A DNA stretch of 15,126 bases from Clostridiales bacterium (GTDB taxonomy: Bacteria > Bacillota > Clostridia > Lutisporales > Lutisporaceae): contig JAAYKT010000020.1 in NCBI GenBank assembly GCA_012522255.1, positions 1-15,126 on the forward strand, given 5' to 3'. Below the pieces are notes generated by a model, which ran no database searches, was not told the DNA's origin, and saw only the letters and a list, made by a program, of their open reading frames with translations. A program made the position numbers and the translations under genes. Positions 1-7,214 of this stretch are shown one piece after another. Position 1 is the stretch's first letter. Each line of letters starts with the position of its first letter.

Positions 1-664
1 CTCTTGAGCAAACCAACGATCTTTTTTTGCACTTTCTCTTTTTTAACATTTTCTCTTTCTTATTATTCCTATTAAATAAATATACATAAGAACAGTTTTT
101 TTCTTCTTTAAGTGCACCAAAAAATATAAAAATTGCAGTAATCATGTATGCAACTGTAATCACATTGTTAATAATCAAGTAGATATTGAACAGAATAAGA
201 CCTATTGCCAAAAGTTTTCCTGAATTTATTAGGATTTTTGTAGCCTTTTTATAACTTGTACGCATGACAATAATATTTCTCATTATCCTGCCCCCATCAA
301 GGGGGAGTGCAGGAATCAGATTAAATGCAAAAAGTGCAAAGTTATATTTAAATATTAAATCGTTATCCGGTACTTTACTATAAAAAAAAACAAGAGCAAC
401 AAAAAGGCTCATTAACGGCCCTGAAATAGCTATTAACAGTTCTTCAAGACCACCATATTTTGTTATGTTCTCCATGATTGCAATAGCTCCGAATGGGAAA
501 AATTGCACTTCAAATATTTTGATCCCAAGCTTTTTAGCTACTATGCCATGTCCCAATTCATGAATCAATACTGATATAAAAATTATCAAGGTCACTTTCC
601 AATAACCCAAATAAATGCTCAGAAATAAAAAAAGGATAAAAGATATATTTATTTTTACCCTCAC
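1..664 (-). CDS. spoIVFB: SpoIVFB-like site-2 protease (M50), 3' end cut by window edge
   Basis: This is an intramembrane zinc metalloprotease. In Bacillus subtilis SpoIVFB cleaves pro-sigma-K in the mother cell, in the outer forespore membrane. The frame opens with GTG at 664, eight bases after a GGGGG ribosome binding site (673-677), and stays open for 221 codons to the edge without a stop. The HExxH zinc motif (HELGH) is at residues 35-39 in a hydrophobic segment. The second metal-site motif, LPLDGGR, is near residues 120-126 with Asp123 as the expected ligand. Several further hydrophobic segments follow (about 80-95, 108-120, 140-175). The basic stretch ending in SLVCSR is where the C-terminal CBS-like domain of this family would begin, so roughly 60-80 residues are probably missing. 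It lies 24 bases after the spoIVFA-like gene, the order seen in B. subtilis. Family and catalytic residues are seen; the pro-sigma-K substrate is inferred from synteny. Confidence 0.9.
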   Translation of the reverse strand, partial: MRVKINISFILFLFLSIYLGYWKVTLIIFISVLIHELGHGIVAKKLGIKIFEVQFFPFGAIAIMENITKYGGLEELLIAISGPLMSLFVALVFFYSKVPDNDLIFKYNFALFAFNLIPALPLDGGRIMRNIIVMRTSYKKATKILINSGKLLAIGLILFNIYLIINNVITVAYMITAIFIFFGALKEEKNCSYVYLFNRNNKKEKMLKKRKCKKRSLVCSR

Positions 665-688
665 TGATTTGACCCCCGAATTTATAGG

Positions 689-1405
689 CTAATTAATAAG
701 TTCTAAAGGGTTAACTGCACTGCCCTCAACCCAAACTTCAAAATGGAGATGGGGTCCTGAAGTAAAGCCTGTATCACCTATTTCAGCAATCTTTTCACTC
801 TGCTTTACTTTTTGTCCTTCTTTTACGATGATTTTTGAACAGTGTGCATATAAAGTGTCATAGATTCCGTTTTTTATTCTCAAAAATTTGCCTAAGTCCT
901 CACTTTCTCCAACCTCAACCACGGTACCATCTGAAGCAGCTTTTATGTCATCGCCAAAATTACCGTTAATATCTATACCGTTATGTTGTTTTATTGTATT
1001 AAATACAGGATGAATTCTTTCACCGAAAGCTGATGTAATTTCACCTTCCAACGGAATAATGAATGTCTTGGATTTTGACTTTCCTATATCAAGTTCCTCT
1101 ATACTCCCACCCTTTTCATCTATTTTTGCAGTGCTTAATGATTTTATTACGCTATCTATTTTCCCGACATCAATCTTCCAGTTCAAAGTGCTTTTTATAC
1201 CCTGGGTTATGGTTTTCGTAACATTCAAATCAATAGAATTCATAAGCAAAATAAAAGCCAATATAGCAAGAGAAACAAATAGCTGATACAAAAGTCTGTC
1301 TAATGGTGTTTTTTCCTTAGCATATGATTTGGTTCCAAATAGATCTCCTATCCTACGATATTCATTTAAATAAGATGGTCTTGACGGTATTTCTCTGTTG
1401 TCCAT
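689..1405 (-). CDS. spoIVFA: SpoIVFA-like membrane-anchored LytM/M23 domain protein
   Basis: The 238-residue product has a short basic cytoplasmic N-terminus, one membrane segment (about 40-56), a linker and a C-terminal LytM/peptidase M23 domain (about 115-238). All M23 zinc and catalytic positions are present: His141 and Asp145 (HNGID), His188 (YAH), and His219/His221 (HLH). In B. subtilis SpoIVFA holds SpoIVFB in an inhibited complex with BofA until forespore signals reach it, and I infer the same role from the position directly before the SpoIVFB-like protease. The start is ATG with GGAGG eight bases upstream. A sigma-E-type promoter precedes it in the 61-base gap after minE. Unlike a purely regulatory scaffold, this copy keeps a full zinc site, so peptidoglycan hydrolase activity is possible. 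A generic M23 endopeptidase or a SpoIIQ-like role is the alternative; the neighbour makes SpoIVFA more likely. Confidence 0.82.
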   Translation of the reverse strand: MDNREIPSRPSYLNEYRRIGDLFGTKSYAKEKTPLDRLLYQLFVSLAILAFILLMNSIDLNVTKTITQGIKSTLNWKIDVGKIDSVIKSLSTAKIDEKGGSIEELDIGKSKSKTFIIPLEGEITSAFGERIHPVFNTIKQHNGIDINGNFGDDIKAASDGTVVEVGESEDLGKFLRIKNGIYDTLYAHCSKIIVKEGQKVKQSEKIAEIGDTGFTSGPHLHFEVWVEGSAVNPLELIN

Positions 1406-1434
1406 ATATATCTCCTCCTAAGCTTTTCTCTTAA

Positions 1435-1464
1435 AATATATGGATAACAAAGATTAAATATGAC
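1435..1464 (-). promoter_or_regulatory. putative sigma-E promoter for spoIVFA-spoIVFB
   Basis: On the minus strand GTCATATT (1464-1457) is followed by a 14-base spacer and CATATATT (1442-1435). The known sigma-E pattern of B. subtilis is about KMATATT, 13-15 bases, then CATACAnT. The -35 fits well and the -10 differs at one defined position. Transcription would begin near 1428, about 20 bases before the start codon, leaving room for the GGAGG site. The B. subtilis spoIVF operon is transcribed by sigma-E, which agrees. The match is seen; activity is inferred. Confidence 0.6.
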
Positions 1465-1466
1465 AG

Positions 1467-1748
1467 CTATCTTACATTTTCTTTCATCTTCCTGATAGGG
1501 ATATTTGCCACCAAAGCAGGAACAGTAGCACCGTCCTTTTCCCTCTTTGTTCTCGTCATTTTGATTTCCAGGCCGGACTCATCTATCTCTATGTAATCTG
1601 ATATAACATCTATTAATTCCCCTTTTATCATTTCTAAAAACTTAGGTGAAACATTTGCTCTGTCATGAATTAAAAGAAGTTGTAACCTATCTTTTGCAAC
1701 ATCTTTGCTTCCCTTATCCGTTCTGCTGAAAAATTTAAAAAAATCCAC
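1467..1748 (-). CDS. minE: cell division topological specificity factor MinE
   Basis: MinE stimulates the MinD ATPase and displaces MinC, driving the Min oscillation that keeps FtsZ rings away from the poles. The product has 93 residues, close to the usual 85-95. The N-terminal amphipathic segment (MDFFKFF, 1-7) fits a membrane-targeting helix. The MinD-contacting anti-MinCD stretch is at about 18-30 (AKDRLQLLLIHDR). The C-terminal topological-specificity domain follows at about 35-88. The start is GTG at 1748 with GGAGG seven bases upstream, 11 bases after the minD stop, so translational coupling with minD is likely. It is the last min gene; a 61-base gap with its own promoter separates it from the sporulation genes. 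Confidence 0.95.
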   Translation of the reverse strand: MDFFKFFSRTDKGSKDVAKDRLQLLLIHDRANVSPKFLEMIKGELIDVISDYIEIDESGLEIKMTRTKREKDGATVPALVANIPIRKMKENVR

Positions 1749-1759
1749 AATTATCCCTC

Positions 1760-2560
1760 CTATTTCCTAACAAAGCCAAAAATCCTTGCTATTTTCGTTA
1801 TAAGCCCTTCATCTGTATCCAAACTCATAAAAGGTATGTTCTCCCCCAATATTCTTTTTACTATATTTCTGTAGGCTTGTCCCGCCATTGATTTATCTTC
1901 CGATATAGCCGGTTCTCCGCGGTTTGTAGATACAACTATATGTTCATCATCGGGTACTACTCCCAACAAATCGATTGACAAAATGTCAACTATATCATCT
2001 ATATTCATCATATCCCCTCTTCTTACCATCTCCACCTTTAACCTATTAACAAGCAGCTGAGGGTTTTTTAAATCATTTGCTTCCAATAAGCCAATAATCC
2101 TATCTGCATCTCTTACTGCTGAAACTTCCGGTGTGGTTACCACGATTGACCTGTTTGCACCTGCTATTGCATTTTTAAAGCCTTGTTCTATTCCCGCCGG
2201 TGAATCCACTATAACAAAGTCAAATTCTTCGGCAAGTTCCTTGGTAAGTTTCATCATTTGTTCCGGTGTAACTGCTGACTTATCTTTTGTTTGCGCTGCC
2301 GGCATTAAAAAAAGATTAGGATAACGTTTATCTTTTATAAGGCCTTGTTTTAACCTGCATATACCTTCTACTACATCCACTAAATCATAAACTATTCTGT
2401 TTTCCAAACCCATAACTACATCTAAGTTACGAAGGCCGATATCAGCATCTAAAAGCACTACGCTTTTACCTTCCAATGCCAAACCTGTACCTATATTAGC
2501 TGTTGTTGTTGTTTTCCCGACACCTCCCTTACCCGAGGTTACCACTATCACTTCACCCAT
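1760..2560 (-). CDS. minD: septum site-determining ATPase MinD
   Basis: MinD is a membrane-cycling ATPase of the ParA/MinD family. It recruits MinC when ATP-bound and is released by MinE. Numbered from the chosen start, the deviant Walker A motif KGGVGKT is at 11-17, switch I region LDADIG at 37-42, Walker B-type VIVDSPAG at 116-123, and a C-terminal amphipathic membrane-targeting helix at about 252-266. The length is 266 residues, normal for the family. The longest frame has an ATG at 2566, but GGAGG (2568-2572) would then sit only one base before it. The ATG at 2560 has a seven-base spacing and gives the usual MGEVIVVTSGKGG beginning, so I use that. The gap to minC (about 80 bases) contains a perfect TATAAT at 2602-2597 without a convincing -35 box, so an internal promoter is possible but unproven. 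Confidence 0.96.
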   Translation of the reverse strand: MGEVIVVTSGKGGVGKTTTTANIGTGLALEGKSVVLLDADIGLRNLDVVMGLENRIVYDLVDVVEGICRLKQGLIKDKRYPNLFLMPAAQTKDKSAVTPEQMMKLTKELAEEFDFVIVDSPAGIEQGFKNAIAGANRSIVVTTPEVSAVRDADRIIGLLEANDLKNPQLLVNRLKVEMVRRGDMMNIDDIVDILSIDLLGVVPDDEHIVVSTNRGEPAISEDKSMAGQAYRNIVKRILGENIPFMSLDTDEGLITKIARIFGFVRK

Positions 2561-2640
2561 GTTCATACCTCCAATGCATATATAAATTCTTTTTTAATTA
2601 TATTAGTATTCAGATGCAAGTTCTATATTATTATTATGTT

Positions 2641-3291
2641 CTAACAAGGTTCTATAACTATCATGCCGCATCTGACGATTGCAATTTCGGGAACACTTGA
2701 TTTATATTGCTTACCGTCCGGTGACCTTGCAATGATATCTCCGATACGAAGTTGCATCGGTTCCAGTTTGACTGCAGCTATATAGGCATCATAATTGCCT
2801 GAAAAACCCGCATGCGCTGTTCCTCTCATAGTACCCATAATAATTATACTGCCGGTTGCTTCAAGATGTGCACCGGGGTTAACATCACCGACAATCGTTA
2901 TGTTTTCATTGCATTTTATGAGTTGCCCTGACCTTATTGTGCCTCGGATAAAAAGTCCGCTTTCTTTTTTACCATGTACGGGGGCCAATGCATCAATAAA
3001 CTTCTTATCCTTTTCTTCTGTTTCAAAGAGCCCACCAATGGGCATGCTATCGTAGGCTCCTTGCACTTCCATACCATAGCGGGTTTCTACAATACTTTTA
3101 AGTTCTGAAAACTCTTCCTTTGAAATCTTTTTTCCTATGAAGCTTTTTATTTTTGCACCCTCAAAAAACTTTTTAGACGGTTTTAGTTTCATTTCGAGCT
3201 TTTCTTTTATTTCATCTATATTTGATTCTTCCTTAAGTATAATGTATAATCCATCCTTTGTTCCCTTAAAAACAATTTCATTATTTATCAT
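2641..3291 (-). CDS. minC: septum site-determining protein MinC
   Basis: MinC blocks FtsZ ring assembly where MinD holds it at the membrane. The 216-residue product has the small N-terminal FtsZ-inhibiting domain (about 1-100), a short linker, and the C-terminal right-handed beta-helix domain from about 112 that dimerises and binds MinD. The latter contains the RSGQ MinD-contact motif (120-123) and regular glycine-rich turns (GDVNPGAHLEATGSI, then GTMRGTAHAG). The longest frame begins with TTG at 3297, but only one base separates it from the GGGGG ribosome binding site (3299-3303). The ATG at 3291 has seven bases and is chosen. The gene is set apart from the PBP gene by an 88-base gap, so minCDE may be partly uncoupled from mreBCD-PBP2. 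Confidence 0.94.
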   Translation of the reverse strand: MINNEIVFKGTKDGLYIILKEESNIDEIKEKLEMKLKPSKKFFEGAKIKSFIGKKISKEEFSELKSIVETRYGMEVQGAYDSMPIGGLFETEEKDKKFIDALAPVHGKKESGLFIRGTIRSGQLIKCNENITIVGDVNPGAHLEATGSIIIMGTMRGTAHAGFSGNYDAYIAAVKLEPMQLRIGDIIARSPDGKQYKSSVPEIAIVRCGMIVIEPC

Positions 3292-3379
3292 TAGCAAACC
3301 CCCTGAAGTAAACTATCTTATTATTTTCTACAAAAATACTGAAAGTCCTCCTTCCTGTTTAACTTCCATGCATTTCCAC

Positions 3380-5860
3380 CTATGGCAACAACACATCATA
3401 AGGCAAAATTCGGTCATCAGGTTGTTCGGGTGTTAGGTATCCTTCTATTATTTGCCTGACAATAGGGGCGGAACCGGCTCCGAAGCCGCCTTGAAAAACT
3501 ACCGCAGCTACGGCTATTTCCGGTTTGTCATAAGGTGCAAATCCTATAAACCAGGCGTGGTCATTATATTTGGCATATAATTTAGGGTTTTTTATGGGAT
3601 CCGGCCTATATTTACCCGCCTCAGCGGTTCCTGTTTTGCCGCATACAGATACCTTACTGTTTATAAAACTACTCCACGCCGTACCGCCCATTTCATTTGT
3701 TACTTTAAACATGCCTCTCTTAATAATTTCCATATCATCCTGCGATGCATTAAGTTTTTCTATAATTTCCGGTTCTTTTTCAAATATTGTTACACCGTCA
3801 TGACTGATAACCTTGTCAACAATATACGGTTTGTATCTCGTTCCGCCATTTGCAATTGTTGCAGCATAATTAGCCAACTGTATTACCGTCACATTATTTA
3901 ACCCTTGACCTATTGCCGCATTCAAAACATCACCGGGGCGATATTTGCTTTCGGTTATATACCATATAATCTTATCTATCATTTTGTCTTCTGTAACACC
4001 TAATTCTCTTATTCTTTTTTTCATATCCAAATAGAATTGATAAGAGGATTGCCCGGGCAATGGTTTGTCATGTATCATTGCCTTGATGCTTTCTTTGGCT
4101 TCTTCATCTGTCAGTTTTATTGTAAAAGTAAGATAACTGTCAATATAATTTTCATACATGCTTTTTTTATGCATGGGGCCTTCTACCATGCCTTTAGACT
4201 CATAAGGAAGCTCTATGCCGGTGTATTGGCCAAAGCCCAGCTTGTTAGCATAATCTTCAAACAGCTCACCGCCCAACCTTCTTCCTGTTTCAAAAAAATA
4301 ATAGTTACATGATTTTTTTATTGCATTGAGTATATCAGTAGGGCCATGTACGGCACCACCGGAATCTGAAGGGGCTATTCCGGGAATAGTGGTATATCTG
4401 CCTTTGCAATAAATATATTCTTTCTTGTTTATTTTTTCTTCTGTAAGCCCGGCAATTGCAGTAAGCAATTTCATAGTGGAACCCGGCGGCAATGGATAAG
4501 AGATTGCGTTATTTATTAGCGGCCTCGGCGCATAACTATCCGCAGTGGCAGGATGAAGTGCCTTCCAGTCTTCATTTGAGATTCCCGAAGCAAAAAGGTT
4601 TAAATCAAATTTTGGTTCACTTGCAAGGGCAAGTATTGCACCTGTGTTTACGTCTATTGCCACTGCTGCCCCCGAATATGTTTCAGGATAAGGTTTTTTG
4701 TTTCTTGCTTCTTCTATCGTCTTTTTTAATGCTTCTTCAGCAATCGATTGCAGCCTTGATCCGGTGGTAAGCATGACGGTATGACCCGGCACGGGTTCAA
4801 TAACATCGATTGTATCAATCAACGAGCCTACTGCATTAACCTCTATTTGCTTTGAACCATCGGTCCCTTTTAAATATTCTTCCATAGAATACTCAATCCC
4901 GGCTTTTCCTATCATGTCAGAAGGTGTATATCCGTTTTGAAACAAATCCTCCTGGTCAGGGCTTATTTTACCCAAATAGCCCAACACATGACATAAAAAA
5001 TCATTGTTGGGATATTTCCTTAATGGTTTATCCATAATTTCTACACCGGGTATAAAAATTTTGCTTTCCTCTATCATAACCCTCGTTTCTTCTTTGATGT
5101 TGGTGGCAATTTCTACGGGAACATAGGCAGGATACTTTTTTTGCCCTAAAAGATACTTTACCGATATAATCTTTTTTGCTTCTTTTTGAGTGTACTTTGT
5201 CATATCAATTTTGTATTTACTTATCATTTTATTGAAAACATCTTCTGCGGTACTTTTTTCATCAAACCCGTTATTTTTCTTCCAATATTCTTCCTCGATT
5301 TTATAATTAAACTTGAGTTCATCCAATTTAAATGGCAGGTCAACTTCAAAATCGTTTTTCAGTATAGAATAGGCTTCCACATCAATGGTATCATATAAAA
5401 TGTTATAATCCTGCTTTAGTTTGGCAAAAGCTTCTCCGGGCGTTGCTAAAAAAGGAATATTATACTTTTCTTTCCAAAGGGTTTCCTCGTCCTCATAGGT
5501 AAACCGTATCGGATCTAACAATATAGGTATCTCGTCCCTGTATTTATCACCGTTTTGCTCTAAAATATTGACAACTGTCAGGGCTATATCATTAAGAGTT
5601 TCATCAGGCAATTCCGCCTTTACGATATTAACCGAATAGCTTTGCTTATTGGTGGCCAGTATTCTTCCATATCTATCCGTAATATTTCCTCTTGGAGCTG
5701 TGATATTAACGTTTCTTGTTCTGACGGTTTCTGATCTTTTTTTATAATAATCACCTTTAACAATTTGAAGATCAATCAATTTAAAAGTTAGAGCAAAAAA
5801 TATTAACATGGCAATAATTTTTATTATATTTAATCTATCGCTAAAATATTTTTTAATCAT
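3380..5860 (-). CDS. mrdA: class B penicillin-binding protein (PBP2/MrdA type transpeptidase)
   Basis: This monofunctional D,D-transpeptidase cross-links peptidoglycan; from its place directly after mreBCD it is the lateral-wall (elongasome) enzyme. One membrane anchor is at about 11-33. The PBP dimerisation/pedestal domain (about 50-360) begins with the family pattern APRGNITDRYGRILA. The transpeptidase domain (about 395-812) has all three motifs: STMK at 461-464 with the nucleophile Ser461, SCN at 517-519, and KTG at 742-744. The protein is long at 826 residues, against about 600-720 for many relatives. The extra length is a duplicated module in the pedestal (119-154 and 183-218) and a mostly helical insertion of about 80 residues (561-640) between SCN and KTG. 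The start is ATG with AGGTG five bases before it, 12 bases after mreD. It could equally be named pbpA or pbp2. Confidence 0.93.
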   Translation of the reverse strand: MIKKYFSDRLNIIKIIAMLIFFALTFKLIDLQIVKGDYYKKRSETVRTRNVNITAPRGNITDRYGRILATNKQSYSVNIVKAELPDETLNDIALTVVNILEQNGDKYRDEIPILLDPIRFTYEDEETLWKEKYNIPFLATPGEAFAKLKQDYNILYDTIDVEAYSILKNDFEVDLPFKLDELKFNYKIEEEYWKKNNGFDEKSTAEDVFNKMISKYKIDMTKYTQKEAKKIISVKYLLGQKKYPAYVPVEIATNIKEETRVMIEESKIFIPGVEIMDKPLRKYPNNDFLCHVLGYLGKISPDQEDLFQNGYTPSDMIGKAGIEYSMEEYLKGTDGSKQIEVNAVGSLIDTIDVIEPVPGHTVMLTTGSRLQSIAEEALKKTIEEARNKKPYPETYSGAAVAIDVNTGAILALASEPKFDLNLFASGISNEDWKALHPATADSYAPRPLINNAISYPLPPGSTMKLLTAIAGLTEEKINKKEYIYCKGRYTTIPGIAPSDSGGAVHGPTDILNAIKKSCNYYFFETGRRLGGELFEDYANKLGFGQYTGIELPYESKGMVEGPMHKKSMYENYIDSYLTFTIKLTDEEAKESIKAMIHDKPLPGQSSYQFYLDMKKRIRELGVTEDKMIDKIIWYITESKYRPGDVLNAAIGQGLNNVTVIQLANYAATIANGGTRYKPYIVDKVISHDGVTIFEKEPEIIEKLNASQDDMEIIKRGMFKVTNEMGGTAWSSFINSKVSVCGKTGTAEAGKYRPDPIKNPKLYAKYNDHAWFIGFAPYDKPEIAVAAVVFQGGFGAGSAPIVRQIIEGYLTPEQPDDRILPYDVLLP

Positions 5861-5872
5861 AACAACACCTTT

Positions 5873-6373
5873 TTAGAATATCTTTTTCTTCATAAAATTT
5901 CTTTCTTCCAATTTAAAGATATATTTGTATACAAAAATACCGAGTATCCCGTTTAAAATGCTTTGCGGAATCATTATGTTTAATAATGCATGTAAATAAG
6001 AAATATTTGTTTTGCTTATGTAAGATACAAAATAAAATAAATGTTGAAAAACAAAAACACCTATGACATTGAAAATTATCGGTGGTATAAAACTGTCTTT
6101 AAATATGTTTTCCTGAAATTGCCCTATTATATATCCTGTTAGCATATAAGATAAGGAATTAACCCCAAAGGAGATGCTATAAAACAAGTCACTCAGAAAC
6201 CCGGATAAGAGACCGACAAAACCTCCATATATGCTTCCTCGCATTATTGCATAAGAAGTTATCAGCATAATTGTAAAATCAGGTTTAATGCCTAATATTT
6301 TTATATACTGAAAAACAGTGGATTCCAAGATGAAGTTCAGTAATATCAGAATACCTAATACAAATATTCTCAA
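5873..6373 (-). CDS. mreD: rod shape-determining membrane protein MreD
   Basis: This is an integral membrane partner of MreC and MreB in the rod complex. The 166-residue product is almost wholly hydrophobic with about five membrane segments, a family-typical length, and sits between mreC and the PBP gene. Sequence motifs in MreD are weak, so the call rests on size, hydropathy and order. The start is TTG at 6373, supported by GGGGGG six bases upstream (6380-6385) directly after the mreC stop. A basic tail with two lysine-rich clusters (RNFMKKKIF) ends the protein 12 bases before the PBP start. Confidence 0.88.
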   Translation of the reverse strand: MRIFVLGILILLNFILESTVFQYIKILGIKPDFTIMLITSYAIMRGSIYGGFVGLLSGFLSDLFYSISFGVNSLSYMLTGYIIGQFQENIFKDSFIPPIIFNVIGVFVFQHLFYFVSYISKTNISYLHALLNIMIPQSILNGILGIFVYKYIFKLEERNFMKKKIF

Positions 6374-6385
6374 TAATTACCCCCC

Positions 6386-7204
6386 TTAATCCTCTTCTAC
6401 ATTCATTTTTAAAACAAACACTTCTTCCAGTTTTTTAAAATCGACCGATGTTCTGACAGTTACGACTTTTTGCAACTTGCGTTCTGATTTTTCCACACTT
6501 TCTACTTTACCGATATAAAGACCGGAAGGAAGAGTACTAAAATTTGAAGTAATAATATCATCACCCTTTATAATATCTGATTCAAGGGGCATTACGGCAA
6601 TAAGCTCGGAACTGACTGTTCCCGACACTATTCCTGTATCCCTGGTCCTGTTTACAACTATGCTTATGGAACTTCTTTCATCTATTATAGATAAAACTTT
6701 GGAATAATTGCTTCCAACCTCAATAATTCTGCCTACCAAACCTTCACCGGTGATTACAGGGTCATTTGCTTCAACACCGTTTATTAACCCTTTGTCAATG
6801 GTAAAAATGTCAAACCAATTCCCCGGGTCTTTCCCCGTAATTTCCGCTCCGATATATTTAAAATCTGTATTTGCCTCGGTAAAGTCCAAAATACTCCTTA
6901 AACGTTTATTTTCTAAAGCCATTTGGTACAGTTTTCTGTTTTCTTCTTTTAATTTTGATATCTCTTCTTCCAAAATCTCATTTCTGTTTTTTAATTCTTT
7001 TAACTCAAACAATGTGCTGAATGTTCCTTTAAAAAATTCCCCGGTCTTATAGAAAACTTTTTGAACGGGTGTAACTGCACTTCCAATTATATTACCAAAA
7101 GCAGAAGGCCTTGTCCTACCTTTAAACGTAAAAGCAATTGAAACTATGAGCAAAATAGCTATAATTCCTGTAAAGAAAGCCAGCTTATTTTTAAAAAACC
7201 TCAT
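6386..7204 (-). CDS. mreC: rod shape-determining protein MreC
   Basis: MreC is a bitopic scaffold linking cytoplasmic MreB to the periplasmic-side synthesis enzymes and regulating PBP2. The 272-residue product has a membrane segment at about 8-27, a charged coiled coil at about 66-105 that mediates dimerisation, and a C-terminal beta-barrel pair containing the family pattern NWFDIFTIDKG, GLVGRIIEVG and SIVVNRTRDTGIVSG. Length and architecture are standard. The ribosome binding site AGGTG overlaps the mreB stop codon and lies seven bases before the ATG, so translation is probably coupled to mreB. Confidence 0.95.
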   Translation of the reverse strand: MRFFKNKLAFFTGIIAILLIVSIAFTFKGRTRPSAFGNIIGSAVTPVQKVFYKTGEFFKGTFSTLFELKELKNRNEILEEEISKLKEENRKLYQMALENKRLRSILDFTEANTDFKYIGAEITGKDPGNWFDIFTIDKGLINGVEANDPVITGEGLVGRIIEVGSNYSKVLSIIDERSSISIVVNRTRDTGIVSGTVSSELIAVMPLESDIIKGDDIITSNFSTLPSGLYIGKVESVEKSERKLQKVVTVRTSVDFKKLEEVFVLKMNVEED

Positions 7205-7214
7205 TTCGGTTCAC

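Noticed and set aside
2567..2640. Possible sigma-E or sigma-A promoter between minC and minD
   Set aside because: The perfect TATAAT at 2602-2597 has only TAGAAC at the -35 position, and the best sigma-E reading matches five of eight -10 bases. Too weak to call as a feature.
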